Shown here: one piece after another, positions 43,991-56,863 of the stretch
How positions within the stretch are numbered: the stretch's first letter is position 1
How the letters are laid out: every line of letters begins with the position of its first letter
From: Gnetum montanum
Taxonomy: Eukaryota > Streptophyta > Gnetopsida > Gnetales > Gnetaceae
DNA length: 64,000 bases
NCBI GenBank assembly: GCA_015680685.1
Contig: MNCI01030349.1
Location: forward strand, 1 to 64,000
Reading direction: 5' to 3'
The notes under the pieces: generated by a model
Told to the model about the DNA's origin: nothing
What the model saw: the letters and a program-made list of their open reading frames with translations, nothing else
Databases searched by the model: none
Position numbers and translations under genes: made by a program

Positions 43991-44560
43991 TTATCAATGC
44001 TTTTAACATTGATGATAATGTAGTGCCAACACATGAACCATTTGTGGTTTGTCTACCTCCTAGTGACATCGAGGCCTCAACGTCAACTTGGCTAAAAGCC
44101 CCCTTTTTCATCAAGGTACCACCTTGGATGACCATGACACCCTTTATGGTTAGGGACCCATAGCACATTATGGTGACAACAATCCAAACATCTTTTTTCA
44201 TAAGGATGCTAAAATGTGCAGATCTCCCATCTACCTGGGGTCTAGTTGTGGGGGTTGCATCGTGACCTACCTACCCATAGAGACATGATGAGAGTCCGGT
44301 TGACAAGATGGCTAGGGAATGCACATAGCTAGGTCCCCCTAGGCCTACCACTTTGTCAACCATTCCCATGGCCTCATTGTCTCAAGCCACCAACATAGAC
44401 ATGCATACTCAACAAGAAAACACTAAGGCTCAAATATCCATTGCCAACCAAAAACCAAGTCTCCTCCTTGAGAAATCCATCTCCTAGGACATATGGAGGA
44501 GGTAAAAACCACCAAAAAAGTTGACAGTGGAAAATATTTTCTAGATGTGTTGACACATGT
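43991..44560 (+). pseudogene. gag-protease linker of element C
   Basis: Poorly conserved Pro/Thr-rich plus-strand reading between the gag knuckle and the protease. It matches minus-strand sequence of element A at about 21150-20650 only in patches. The minus-strand open frames here (43986-44201, 44374-44605) are not conserved. Confidence 0.4.
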
Positions 44561-45420
44561 CAAATAGGCTCTAAAATAGAAGAACACAACTTTGAGCATG
44601 TACAACTTAATTATGACCTCCCCTACTCATTGCGAAGCCTTGGTTCACATGTTAGTATCTATTCTTATTAAGAAAGACATGTTAGTAGATGAAAAGGATA
44701 TCCATGTAGTGATACTCCCTCTTGCAACCAAAGAACCAATCATTGACCTTTCTTGATGAAGCAATCAAGGCTAACCATGAAAAGGGTTAGGTCACCTCCA
44801 TACCCATGTTCATAACAATTCACATGGGTTAGTACAAGATTTTTAGGATGCATATAGATGATGGGGTAGCAACCAATGTTATCCCATTCATCATCGTCGA
44901 CAAGCTTGGCCTAGTGGATCAAATCAAGCCAACAATAATGACATGTTTAAAATCCTTTAATGGAGGATGCGTAGTTGTCAAGGGCATACTCATGATTAAT
45001 TTCGTGGTAGGGGAGAAATTCCCCTGTAATGCAGAGTTCATCATGGTTGAAGAGATGCCCAGATTCAACCTAATGTTAGAAAGGTTCTCATTAGCCCAGC
45101 TATGGGCTATTTCTTCACAGATCCACCAAGAGATCCACTTGACTTATGAAGGTGGGGAAGTGGTGATCTTTGGTGATAATTTAGCCCCTTCAACCATGAA
45201 CAACATAGACTTTGAATAAGGGTAAGAGATGGAGATCTCTAAGGACACACCACTTGTTTACAATGAAAGTTGATGTTGTCATGAGGAAGCTCTATGGGCA
45301 GAATTTCCCTTTGTTGTGCTAGATGATGGCCTACGGGAGTACCACCTAGTACCTTCTAGGCCTTATGCATGACTTAACCCACATTGGGTTAGGAAGCATC
45401 TGCATGACTAGGGCATGTTC
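44561..45420 (+). pseudogene. Aspartic protease region of element C
   Basis: An upstream block with 'CEALVHMLVSI' (about 44635) corresponds to the 'HREALLKVL' type block of Tat/Ogre elements. It is followed by a 123-codon open stretch (44848-45219) with active site 'HIDDGVATNVIPF', then 'CLKSFNGGCVVVKG', 'AEFIMVEEMPRFNLMLER', the latter being the YNAILGR-type block. The tail includes 'NPHWVRKHLHD' (about 45380). The catalytic D-x-G is present as DDG. Stops before and after the open stretch show the copy is not functional. Confidence 0.75.
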
Positions 45421-45544
45421 CTAATTCACTTGCCTACCCAACTTGTCTTTTGTTCCTTTGTCTATATAGTTACAGTTTATGTTATGTTTGCATCTTGCGT
45501 TGGTGAAAATTTTATTTAGCTTTATTTCTCCAAAGAAAAAAAAC

Positions 45545-45720
45545 AAGGTCTAAAAAGGTCTTAAGCTACTATGTGGCCTGAAATGGTCTTAAAGTATTAC
45601 ACGACCAAGGCCTAAAATTGGCAACCAACTTCCTTTTACGAAATGGCCCAAAATGGCCTTAAACTAGCAATGGACCTACCACCATGGCCTTAAACTAGCA
45701 TGAAGCCCATAAGGGGCCTA
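45545..45720. repeat. CTAGTTTAAGG-type array of element C (3' of protease)
   Basis: Four or five units, reading GGCCTTAAACTAG on this strand, with GGCCCAAAATGGCC spacers. It is the same array as A 18255-19646 and B 63440-63745, inverted because C lies in the other orientation. Confidence 0.75.
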
Positions 45721-45946
45721 GTTACATCAACAAAAATCATAAGTTAAAGTCATAACAATATCAACTAAATTACAAGTTAAGATGCTAAAATGAGAAGTAA
45801 ATAAATGTCATGTTTTTCATTAAATCATAAATAAAACACATGGTCCAAAGGTACATCAACAACCACATGGAATATCCAAAAAGACATAAAATTGTGCAAT
45901 AGTAGGGCTACATTGCAAAAATTTCAATTTGCATTGCGATGGGTAG

Positions 45947-48900
45947 CTAAGGCTCTTCCCCTCTATCTTTAACTACTACTTCACTAGGTCACACACCTTC
46001 ACCTGGATCCTACAGAAAATAAAAATGAACTAATAAACCAGTCAATAAATGAGATAATGTGAAAAATTATAACAAAATAGACAATAATAAAGTAATTTAA
46101 ACTAACTTGAGATGGGCCTAAATCTAGTTCTAGGGACATCCTATTAAGGCTAGCCTCTAGACATCGAAGGATTTAATCCTCTAACATGCATATCTAGTCC
46201 TCCTCTCCTAAATTGACACTTGCGAGGGTTTTCCCTTTCTCCATGGTTGTCCATATAGGTGGCCTTGGCAAAAATGTTGAAAAAGTGACCTCTCTAGAAG
46301 ACACAATGATCTCTCTCTTTGGGGACTTAGTAACCACTAAATGGCTTAGAAACATGTTATAAGCCTACTTTGTACTGATGGCATCAAGGAATACCTCTTG
46401 ACACTGGTGCTCCATAGACTCATCCCTGTACTTCTTGTAGTAGGCTACATGTTCCACCTTGTAATGATGTTTGTGGTTTTTTTTGAGTCTATCCCAATTC
46501 ATATACTTTGGCATTGTAATCCTTTCAATCTTGTTTTTTCTTAGACAAGAGGTCCATTTGTAAATGTTGTTCAATGACCTCGTGGGTAGTCTCATTCTTA
46601 CCCCGAACAACTGACCAGTACCTAGCGTAGTCAATCTTAGCTATATGCCAAATACTATCTAATTTTTTGCAGGCTACCAAGAATTCATAATGCAACTAAA
46701 AATATCCAAGCTTGGCTGCTTGGTTTTCCTTCTGTTCCTAGAGCTCTTGCACTTGCTTCCATAGTTCCTTGTTCACATGCCTACACTCACACAACGATTG
46801 TGTAGAGTGTAGTGCATACTTCCTTGCCTTTTCGTATACATGACAAGGCATCTACTCCACCTTAGGATGGAACTCAGGTACAACATCAACTTGGACCACT
46901 TTGTTTGGGTTCCACTTAAGTGACGAGCTTCTTATCCCAAGTAGCGAAACATTAGTCATAAATAAAATGAAAACTAAACAAATAAAAGAAGGGGGAAAAA
47001 GGAGTAATAAAAATAAAGTAAATATACCTATCTTAGGATATATCTATTTAAGGTAGTCAATCATATCATCCAATATGCCTTGCATAAAGGTGAATTTGTT
47101 TGGAGTTTTCACCCACGGGCATAAGCGAAAAGTGGATGTTGATTCTGGACACTTAGCAGAAGCATTGGCCACTATAACATGAAGCATGTTATAATCATTA
47201 AAAAAACATAAAAAAAAGTATAAAATAACAAAAATAAAGTATAAAAATACATAAAAGAGGAGAAAACACAATGAAGATGGTGTTACAAAGATCCTACCCA
47301 ACAAGCTCTCAAGGGTGAGAGTAGCAGAATCGCCCATTAGCACACCATCAAATAAATGGTCAAACTCACCATCTTTAAATTTCAACCCCTCATATTCAAG
47401 TTGCCTCAACACTTTGGTAGCTTCCTCATATTCCATGTGTCCTTTTTGTTGAGGGACATCATCCTCTAAGGGCTCGTCTTTTGTTGCAAGGGCCCTCTTT
47501 CCTATGTTGCACAAATCTAAATTAGAATATTCAATAATGAAATAAATAAATAAATAATAAAATACACTAAATAAAACATACTTACTGGCTAATTCTAATC
47601 ATGCATCATGAATTTTGAATTGTAGCTTCTTTCCCCTTTCATCAACTTCATGCGTAGGATCCTCCACAAGGAAAGGATTCTTGATTTACATTTTTGACCT
47701 CACTATATTAGTGATGAGTTGCAACCTTCTTACTGCATTACCTATGTTTGTTGGGGGAGCCTCCCTAGCACTGTCATGGGCATGGTAGTATGGCCCCACA
47801 TGGCCCTTGGTTGTCACTGAAAATGACTTGCCAATAGCCTCTGGGGGGTCCTATGGCCATGTCGTGTGGAACAAATGGTGGATCCATGGCTTGGAAATCT
47901 AGGTGTGATCTTGCACCATCCATTGCCCATTCTCATGGAACACCAAGAGTTATGAAAACCTTTGTAGGTATGCTACAAAGAAGGAAAAATGCACATGAGA
48001 TCGTGCTTGGAGTTTGCTACACAGCTTGATAATTTTAGCTCATAGGTCGTCATCAAGGTATTTGGCCCAATTATACTATGTCCCTTCCTCTATCACGTCT
48101 CTCATTATCCAAGCTTGCTCCACTCCAAGGACCTTTCCTTGGGAAAGCAACTTAGGAAATACACAAGCTCAGAAGATGGGATAGAGGTGTTGGGAAATAG
48201 GCAATTCCACTTTCTTCATGGGTATACCCTTCTGGCCTTTTTGAGTGCCTAGACATTCTTCAATGCCTCCTCTATGGTTTAGCTCATTATTAGTGTTCTT
48301 GCCTATTGGTAAACCTTCATAGGGGATTTTGAAGAGATTTGAGAAGCGGTCACCCATGATCTCAAACACTAGTTGCACATTATGAACTTCACGTGTGAAA
48401 GTGGTTGGCACTCCTAGTAAAGGAGTTGAGTAAGGAAATCATCTCAGCTATTGGGATGTTTTGGTTCACAACCAAGAAAAGGTCCATGAACCCAGCCCGT
48501 TGAAGATTTTGGGCTACCCTTGTTGGGGCCTCATGACACAACTAGTGCTACGAACTATCAACCTCACTATACTTGAAGAGGAAAGTGGCCTTAGTGTGTC
48601 CTGAAACAACCATTATAACCTCTTTGGAATTAGCTAAGGCTACAATAAATAAAAGTAGAATCAGCAACATGATGAAGATATAAAATTAAAATTGCAAGAA
48701 AATATATAGGTGATATCACTTACATGGAAAAAATGGTGTGCAGAATAGTGGAAGTAGGATTGAAACCTCCTCTACATTTGGTATCTGAGATGCTCACTCA
48801 ATGTCCAACTAGCCAAGATTCTAGCACCTCTCATAAGATTTGAAATACCTACCAAGGTATTTTGCCATATCTACCCCAACTTGCCCTATTGTGCCAACAT

Positions 48901-49231
48901 GCATATTCTTAGTAGATGACAATTCTTGTAGGATCATTTGGGTCAAGACTAGTATCCCCTCTCCATCATGGAGGTCATTTACATCAACGAAAAACTTAGC
49001 AATAGGCAAAAAAGTAGTTAGCATACTAAGCCATGAAACAATAGGCAATGTTAAAAATCACAATAGGCCTCACCCTCCAACACAGTAAACTATCCTAGGT
49101 GGGTTCTACAATATGGTGTGCACACGTCAAGTGAGAAATACAATGTTGTATTTGTGGTAGCATTGTAACTTGGGCATTTTCTAGATCCAATATAAAAGAT
49201 TGAGTCCATTTGGGCACTAGCTCAAGCTCCT
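45947..49231 (-). pseudogene. Antisense gene of element C (3' portion)
   Basis: Homologous to the antisense genes of A and B but much diverged, on the minus strand while C runs plus. Exons from right to left: around 49231-49060, about 48990-48724, 48639-47586, 47501-47298, 47171-47028, about 46950-46107, 46009-45947. Clear GT-AG introns: 48723-48640, 47585-47502, 47297-47172, 46106-46010, all at the positions seen in A and B. Conserved blocks: 'VHNVQLVFEI', 'NHRGGIEECLGT', 'MKKVELPISQHLYPIF', 'REAPPTNIGNAVR', 'DDVPQQKGHMEYEEATKVLR', 'NHKHHYKVEHVAYYKKYRDE', 'FLDAIS'. The EEEAP repeats of A and B are absent. In-frame stops occur and the 5' end lies beyond the element B insertion. Confidence 0.75.
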
Positions 49232-51199
49232 TGTAGCATCTAAAAATGTTGATGGCTAGAACACTGAGAAAGTTGTTAGGTGCATAACCTAACTTCAAGT
49301 CCACGGGAGGGCAATGTTGGAGAAAACAGAAATGGTGCACCTTGAGAAATCTAGTCGATCAATTAAGGACTTAACCAATGTCCAATAACCATTCATATAT
49401 AGTGATTTTAAGCATTACATATAAGAGCTTGAAACAAGTAGGAGTGCAATATGCATAATAGTGAGAGACTATGAGCATAGGTGCATATGACAATACAAAG
49501 ATATAGATACGCTAACAGTTTAAAATGCTACAGAAAAAAGAATGAAATGAGAGTGCAGTCAAGAAATGCACCACCCCAAGATTGGGGGACATGAATTTTG
49601 ATTAAATGATGTCTACAATTGGTGTGCAGCATAGACAGAAATAGCTAGGTAGTAGGGCAATATGGCCATGCTCTCTAGAGTGCTGTAGACGTGGTGTTGA
49701 TAAGGAGGAGGAGTTGATTCTTGCTAGTTTGAGAGTTGCTATGCTATGCATGGGAAGGTGTCATATTCAGCTATGAGAGTGGAACAAGGATTTGCAAAAC
49801 TCTAATGCTAAGATTTGCCACTCATTAAGTTTCTACTCGCCAATCTTCTGTTGAAGCTGACTATAAAATCCAACACTTGGAATGTCATTTACTAGGGTAT
49901 TTATAGAGCCAAGGTTGGGACAAAGATTTGGTTTGGATGCCACGTGTCCTAGGTCCCACATAGCATTACATGCATGTGTCATGCCGATGTGCTATGCTCA
50001 AAGTGTGGTGCTACACTGATGTGCTATGCTAAATGGAACAAGAGTAGGAACGGAAAATCTACCAAACTATGACCATATTGTTTGAGCCACATGTGCCAGA
50101 ATCTAAAAACTACCATGTTTTCTATAAAAATTCTTAGAAAAAATGCAAATTGAAGCCTATGCTCTAGGACTATGTCTTCCCTTCTCTTTTAAGTAGGGTC
50201 AAGCATAGGGACAACTTTGGGGATCAAGAGGGGATGTAAAAAAGAAAAAACAAACCAAATTGCCTATCTTGGTTGTTGGAGAGTCGCTAGAGTAGGAATG
50301 AGGGTTGATGCCAAATTCTGGAAGCTTTTGAAGGCATTCAGAGGTACCTTTCAAATTGTCACACTACCTACACTACCCAGTGTGGTGAAGCATACTGTAG
50401 ACACTAAAAAAATTGTACTTTTGACGTGCTACACTACACAGCGTAGCACCTATTTCTCAAGGAATTTTTCCAAAACTGAAGATTCCATTTTGAGATCTCG
50501 TGAGACAAGAAATTTTAGTAGCCATCAAAATTCATCTTCGATGTCAACACAAGTTGATGACTTCTCATTCCATTCATGGATCACCTTTTGGCGCCATTAC
50601 CCTTGTTACACTGTGCAGCGTAGCATAGCGTAGCACCTAGATTTGTATGAATTTTGTCAAACTTGCCATGCTTTTCTATGACACATTGATCATACTCTAT
50701 GGTGAAATAGGATAGGTAGCATCAAAATTTAAAGAATCACCCATATGGACCTTCTATATTTGGTTCAACACTTAGAAAGATTTTAGTCTCACATGGCTTG
50801 CTACGCTGTATACGCTGAGCAGCATAGCAAAGTGTAGCAGGTCAAAAATAGAAAATTTGTCAAACTTTTTTGTGTATCCTAAACACTTTTTACTACTCTT
50901 ATCCTGGCACTTGGGTGGACTAACAAGGATGGCCAAAAATAGAAAATTTGCTAAATTTTTTAGTGCACCCTTCGTGTCCTTTTGGTGAAAACTGGCCATG
51001 GACATGGATGCTATGCTAACTATGCCGAGGGGCATAGCAGATAGAATTAGAAAAAACTTTGTAGGCATTAGGACTTCCAAGATGCCATGTGATCTATGCG
51101 ACCCAACATGACATCACACTTGGAGAAATTTCACCCAAGTATTGATGCTTTGACAAATCTAGTACTGAGTGATAAGAGCCCAAAATTGATGGTGTTTCA
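49232..51199 (-). repeat. Element B 3' LTR (in gag sense)
   Basis: Plus strand from TGTAGCATCTAAAAATG to GGTGTTTCA, 1.97 kb, collinear with 5186-7209. TATA box at 49898-49905 (minus). Palindromic blocks near 50375-50413, 50428-50450, 50605-50640 and 50800-50840, at the same spacing as in A. Open frames inside (50217-50633, 50772-51080) are not genes. Confidence 0.9.
49898..49905 (-). promoter_or_regulatory. TATA box of element B 3' LTR
   Basis: Minus strand CTCTATAAATACCC, as in element A. Confidence 0.8.
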
Positions 51200-51212
51200 C
51201 TCGTCCCTCTTC
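51200..51212 (-). promoter_or_regulatory. Polypurine tract of element B
   Basis: Minus strand GAAGAGGGACGAG directly before TGAAACACC. Confidence 0.7.
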
Positions 51213-52689
51213 GTCAATGTCTAGATGATTTGTGCGAGAGATGTTGAAAAATAATACAAAACACCATGATGAACACAACACCAACACTGCTCATTAAAGC
51301 CTATTTTGATGGTACTTTGCTATGCTTGAGAGTGCTAGGAAAGTGAAGTATGGTAGAGAACAATAGATGGGTGTGAGAAGATGGGTTCAAGGGACAATGG
51401 ATGGAAAAGGAAAAAATGTAGGATGTGATGCAATGAGAAGCATTTCCATGGTGTGATCCCTAATTGGAGTTCTTGTGAGGGAGTCAGCATGCATAGGTAT
51501 CTTTCCTCTTGGATTTTTTTTGATCACTCATCGGAGTGTTTAGAGATGGTTGATCCAAAGTTGAGATGGTTGCAAAATGGAAACTGTGCCTTTTGACTTC
51601 GACACTTATCATATCTCATTTTTTTTTTTTGCAAAAAGTTGCACATCCATATCCATTTGAAGGCAATAGTATCATCACTGTAGGATAGGTGTTTCTTCCC
51701 TAGGATGAGTTGTGTTACATCTCTGTGGTGCTTTGACTAGCCTACAGAGGCTTCTCATGGGATGAGTTGCATTACATCCATTATGGGTTTATTAGTTAAG
51801 CATGGGAAAGGGTTGCATGTGCATTGGAGAAGCTTGTGAGGGGATGCTAGAAATTGCGAAGGGAGGAAATAGAGGCTAGGCTAGTTAAAAGGATATGAGG
51901 GTATGCACTCTCAAGTAGCTAGGCTAGTCAAAGTGGGTACTTTGGAACAATGTAGTGTATTTCTCTCATGGTGAGATGTATTTCTGGATGGTGCCATCCT
52001 AGCTTTTATCTTGCAAACATAGCAAATAGAGAAAACTAGAAAAAAAACCATCATGTAAAGTAAAGGTGAAGTTCGATCTGCTCGGGACACTACAAGAGCT
52101 GCAGGTGCTATGTCTAGCATGTGTAATGTCCAAAGTAGGAATGCTAGTATAGGCATTGGAGGTGGTAGGCTAGAAAAACTCTCGTATCCACACTAGAAGT
52201 GAGCACTCAAGAGGCTAGGAGTAATGGTGATGTAGGTGCTCAAGAATCCTCACCACAAGTAAGAGCCAGGAAATTCAGCTATAGGGTTGGAAGCCTAGTC
52301 ATTGAATGTTCTTCAAGACTTGGATGATAGTGAGGGCTGGAGGGTGATGACATTATGGCTGGGCCACAATAGTGTTGGGACTTTAGCAGGAGGTGATGAT
52401 AAAGAGATCTATGACCAAGATGATTAGCAATGGTTGCGATAGCTCTAGAAGGTCAGCAAGATGTCAGATGACATCTTTGAAAGATTAGAAAGATGCAAGG
52501 GACAACAACATCAAAAATTTCCTAGAGGGTGTTTTCTTGATGTCATGAATTTCATTCTAGAATACAATGCCCCACCCCATCCTACCCAAGAGGTGTGGAT
52601 AGGTAACAGAAGATGGGAAGCATTCTCGCTCACTTGTTCATAAGGTCATGTGTGTTGAACCAAGGAGGTTACCTTGTGAACCTAGTTTT
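51213..52689 (-). other. Non-coding 3' interior of element B
   Basis: Collinear with 7223-8728 of element A. I see no conserved reading frame and no counterpart outside this family. Confidence 0.6.
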
Positions 52690-53025
52690 AGATCTTGGTA
52701 GATTGTTGAGTGTGCTAGTTTAAGGTCCTAGTAGATTGTGGTCCCAGTTTAAGGTCTGGGAAGATAGTGGTATGCTACTTTAAGGTCCCAGCAGACCTTT
52801 GTGCTAGCTTAGCATTATAGTAGATGAGGGATGGGCAATTTAAGGTCATGGTAGATCATTCTATGGGTGTCAATTTCATGTCATTGCCCAAAGATATGTT
52901 GTGCTAATTTAGCATCATGGTGGATGCTTTGTGTCAGTTTTATATCATAGCAAACAACCTATGCCAGTTTTACGTCATAGCGGATGATCTATGCTAGTTT
53001 TATATCATAGTGGATGATCTATGCT
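52690..53025. repeat. Tandem array 1 of element B (3' of integrase)
   Basis: Diverged units of about 30-36 bp with GTGCTAGTTTAAGGTC or CCAGTTTTACGTC cores, like 8729-9125 of A with fewer units. Confidence 0.75.
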
Positions 53026-53059
53026 TACCTTGCCTTTATTATTGATGTGATATTTCATG

Positions 53060-54210
53060 TTAGGCATAATACCATTTTAGGTACAAGTGGTTGATAGGAT
53101 TAGTGAACTCGTTGCCATCTAAGTCAGCTAGCTTGAATGCCCCATTTTCATATGCTTTCATGACCAAAAATGCCCTTCCTAGTTAGGTGAGAATTTTTTC
53201 ATGGGCTCACAAACAACCTTGAGGACTAGATCCCATTTTCTAATAAGGAATTGGTGCAGATTGTAATGATTTTTTTTGCAATTTCTTGTCTTAATACCAC
53301 TCAATACGGCTAAGTGTTTGGATGTGCTCTTCCTCTGTAGAGTCAAGATCAATGATTCTTGACTCGTTGTTTTGAGCTTCATCAATAAAGTTCAAGAGGA
53401 TCATTCGGAGTGATAAGACTTATAATTCAAGAGGTAATACTACTTCAAATCCATATACAAAACTATATGGGGTTTTACCTGTGGCAATCTACACATTGTC
53501 TGATAAGCCCAAAGCATGTAGATGAGTTGTTCATGCCACCATCACTTGCTACTACTGAGAATCTTCTCCAGAAGGTTGGCAATGGCTTTATTAGTAGCTT
53601 TTGCTTAGTTTTTGGCTTGGGGATAATACAACAATGCGAAAGAATTTTTAATTCTAAGATTTTTGCAAAAGGCTTTAGTTTCCATGCTACTGAATTAGGG
53701 CATGTTGTCTATAATGATAGTCATAGGAAGGCTAAATCAAGTTACTATATTGTCCAAGATGAATTTGCAAACCTATTGAGATGTAGTCTTCCTAAGGAGA
53801 ATAGCTTCTACCCACTTGGAAAAGTACTCAGTTGCAGTAATAATGAAACTATGCCCTATAGAAGACTTGGGTGTTATGGGCCCTATGATGTCTAGTCCCC
53901 AAAGTTGAAAAGACCATGTGATCTGTGTGGTATGTAGCTTAGTAGGTGATATGTGTATTAGATTCCCATGACATTGACATATATCACATTTCCTAACCTT
54001 GGAGAGGCAATCATGCTCCATATAGGACTAGTAGTAGCCTAGCCACCTAATTTCTGCCACCATAGCCCTAGGAGCTATGTTCCCTCCACATAGTCCCTCG
54101 TGAACTTGATCAAGAATTTTTTGTGCTTCATCACCACTAACACATGTTAGCAGTATCTCATCATAAGATCGACGACATAAAGTGCCATCTCCTACGAGGA
54201 CATATAGCTA
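53060..54210 (-). pseudogene. Integrase of element B (degenerate)
   Basis: Minus-strand integrase with an 82-codon open stretch (54021-53773) holding 'HDCLSKVRKCDICQCHGN' (zinc-finger end), 'WGLDIIGPITPKSS' with the first catalytic Asp kept, and 'FSKWVEAILL'. Left of it, the minus strand continues to a C-terminal part with 'GDLVLKVVCEPMKKFSPN' (53179-53385). Frame shifts and stops separate the parts. The plus-strand open frame 53410-53895 is only its complement. Confidence 0.8.
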
Positions 54211-54419
54211 TGCTTGTTTTTGTATTGTGTCTTTTTGGGAAAACGTTAAACCTCATGGAGGCTCACCATGTTGGAGGTATGTTTTGACATTGTCATACCA
54301 TTCTTGAGTGTGGGCATCACTTATAGATGCGATATTAGGTTTTTGAATGATAGGGTTAGTACATTCCACTATTTAAGTAGGTAAGGTAGCGAACATGTGT
54401 GGTAGCACACTTAAAGCTA

Positions 54420-54840
54420 ATGTGGCTAGTGCATCAGCTCTAGTGTTTTCATTGGAGGGTACATATTGAATTTCTAAGGTGACAAATTTCTTTAGTAAGT
54501 ACTTCGATAGATCATAGTAAGTTTGTAAGTGTTGTGCCTTACACACATAGACATCTGTGACTTAGTTAATAACCAATTGTGAATCACCTCAAATTGCTAA
54601 ATTTTGGATCCCTGACTCTTGGGCTACTAAAATGCCTATAAGGAGACCCTCGCATTCTACTACATTATTTGTGCAAAGAAACATGAAGTGGTATGCAAAG
54701 GGTCAAATATCCCTAGAAGGAAATGTAAGAACAGTAGCAGCACTACCACCTTGCGTGGTTGAGGCACCATCAAAGTGTAGAATTACTTCAAAGTCTATAG
54801 GTACTACGATTACACTACTAACATGCTCATCTGGAAAATT
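54420..54840 (-). pseudogene. Second RNase H domain of element B
   Basis: Minus strand: 'LHFDGASTTQGG' (about 54770; DG is kept here and lost in A), 'CTNNVVECEG' (about 54670), then the 'QLVINXV' region and an end near 54430. This supports a dual RNase H layout in the family. Confidence 0.7.
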
Positions 54841-55009
54841 CAGGTTCTATTGTTGCCTAGTAATTGATGGATGAAGCCATAAGTTGAGTGGCTATCGCTT
54901 GACCCTTTGTAGATGATTGCATTACATAGTGTAGGTCAAATTCTATGGTTATTACTTTCCACCTGGCTATCCTACTAATTTCATATATATATTGGTTGTA
55001 ATGGATCTA

Positions 55010-55374
55010 AGTATGTTATTTTTGCAAATGATATTGAACTAGTTATGAAACAAATAATGTCTTCATTTTTTGAGTGAAAATACTAAAGCAAGGTAATTTT
55101 TTTCTACAACATTATATTTTGCTTCGTAAGCTATCAATGAATGACTTAGGTAGTAAATAAGAATTTTAGAGCTGTCATCTCTCTTTTGATAAAGCAAGGT
55201 AGCAATGGACATATATGAAGTTGTAAGATAAATGTAAAAGGGCTTATCCCTTTGCAAAGGGTAAATGGTAAGAAGATGAACAAGCTCCTTTTTCAAGTTG
55301 TCAAATGCCTCTTGGCATTGGTTCGTCCATTCAAAGTTCGTTCCTTTTTTAAGTAAGTGTTGCATTGGATGCAA
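55010..55374 (-). pseudogene. RT connection / RNase H region of element B
   Basis: Minus-strand 103-codon open stretch (55374-55063) with 'CQEAFDNLKKELVHLL', 'LLYQKRDDSSKI', 'YYLSHSLIAYEAKYNVVEKNYLALVF'. Collinear with 11471-11004 of A; the right end is lost through frame shifts. Confidence 0.8.
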
Positions 55375-55399
55375 TTTATCTATTAACCTTACAATAAAT

Positions 55400-56540
55400 C
55401 TTCATATAAACTATATCCAACCTTGCAATCAACATAACTCTTTAAGGTTTGTAGTTGGTGCTAAGTTGACAATGGCTTTAACTATGTCTGGGTCTACATG
55501 TATTCTGGTTCTTGACACTACAAAGCCTAACATGCTTCCAATTTTGACAATAAAGACACATTTTTTGGAATTGAGACGAAGTTCATGCCTATGGTAATGT
55601 TGAAGGACTAGGTTCAAGTCATTTGCATGATCAAGTGCTTTCTTAGATTTTATTGCTATATTGTCCACATAGTCATTTAGTTGCTCTAAAAGATAGTCAC
55701 TAAAAATGTAAGTCATTGCTCATTGGTATGTTTCTCTAGAATTTTTTACTCTAAAGGGCATCATCATGTAACAAAATGTTCTCCAAGGGGTCATGAAGGT
55801 AGTTGTGAGTTAATGTTCTAGGTTTATATAGATTTTATTATATCCCGAGAATCCATCCATGAAGGATAATAGGGCATTGCCAGCCATAGTATCGAGTAGT
55901 TGGTCGATACTGGGTAATGGGAAATCATCCTTGATGGTTGCTTTATTTAAATCTTAGAAATCTATATAGATACATATACCCCTATTTTTCTTGGGGATGA
56001 CCACGATGTTTGATATCCAATCCGTGTAATTGACTACCCGAATGAATCTAGCTTTGTAGAGCCTGGTGATTTCGCCGCGCACAACTAATGCAATCTTTGG
56101 TTTAATTTTGCAAGCCTTTTTTTTTACTACTTTGACATGTGAATCTAAGATAATATTGTGTTGTATTATGCATGAGTCTAAGCTCAGCATGTCTTCATAA
56201 GACCATGCAAACACTTTGACATTATCGTTGAGGACTTTAGTGATATTTTGCTAGATTTGTGTCTCTAGTAAAGAGCTATGTTTCAATGTTATTGCCTTAC
56301 TTTCACATGTGGTCATGGGAATTTTGTATAAGTGGATCCTTAGTTACATCACCAGCCTCCAAGTCTAAGGATTGAACTAGATGTTCTGGCCAGTCTAGTG
56401 ATGTTTCTAAGGATGCTACGTTGGTGTTACAAGGAGGCAGCTCAAAATCTACAAGCTCTATGTTTAAGTATCTCATGAATCTACCATGGACTCTAATCAA
56501 TATTAAAGTTGAATGAAGATCATTGTGTGTGGCCATTCCT
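55400..56540 (-). pseudogene. Reverse transcriptase of element B (degenerate)
   Basis: Minus-strand RT in several open pieces (56536-56303, 56214-55954, 55716-55429). Motifs: 'FAWSYEDMLSLDSCIIQH', 'VVIPKKNRGICIYIDF', 'TYIFSDYLLEQLNDYVDN' with the active-site loop reading YVDN instead of YVDD, and 'ANDLNLVLQHYHRHELRLN'. Frame shifts lie between the pieces. Confidence 0.8.
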
Positions 56541-56649
56541 AAGCAATCCTACAAAATAGCCAATAAAAAAAAGATGTCAAGTGGCACCTGCCTAATATAG
56601 CAACATCAAGCATAATACATGCAAAGTAATTATAAAATATTTCAAAATT

Positions 56650-56790
56650 TCCAGTAACCATGCATTGAATGCAAAACTACATTTCAAAATTGTCAGTTTA
56701 AGATCTTAGTAGACCATCATTGTGCTTATAGCATAAAGGGAATCTCAAAATTTCCAAATTAAGGTCATAGTGGACCATCATTGTTCTTGT
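56650..56790. repeat. Tandem array 2 of element B (5' of RT)
   Basis: Two to three decayed units of about 60 bp with TCAGTTTAAGATC and CCAAATTAAGGTC cores. Counterpart of 12795-12950. Confidence 0.55.
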
Positions 56791-56863
56791 ACTATAAGAA
56801 AAAAGGGCTAAAATGAGGGGTTGAATCAAATATTTTTTTTAAAAAAATTAGGAAATCTATGTG

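Larger units (their letters stand above)
39700..49231 (+). mobile_element. Element C: diverged relative of A/B, visible left portion
   Basis: Plus-strand order: LTR (39700-41364), candidate PBS, gag, protease, CTAGTTTAAGG-type array, then the antisense gene on the minus strand, cut at 49231 by element B. Its RT, integrase and 3' LTR should lie beyond the right edge of the window. It is clearly older or from another subfamily than A and B: DNA similarity is patchy while protein blocks and intron positions remain. Confidence 0.85.

Noticed and set aside
49095-49340. Minus-strand open frame of 81 codons
   Set aside because: Crosses the border between the antisense gene of C and the LTR of B; a chance fusion, though its right-hand start overlaps a decayed exon of C.
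50217-50633. Plus-strand open frame of 138 codons
   Set aside because: Lies in the U3/R part of the element B LTR; the frame is not kept in the three related LTRs.
53410-53895. Plus-strand open frame of 161 codons
   Set aside because: It is the complement of the integrase coding region of element B, which has clear motifs on the minus strand.
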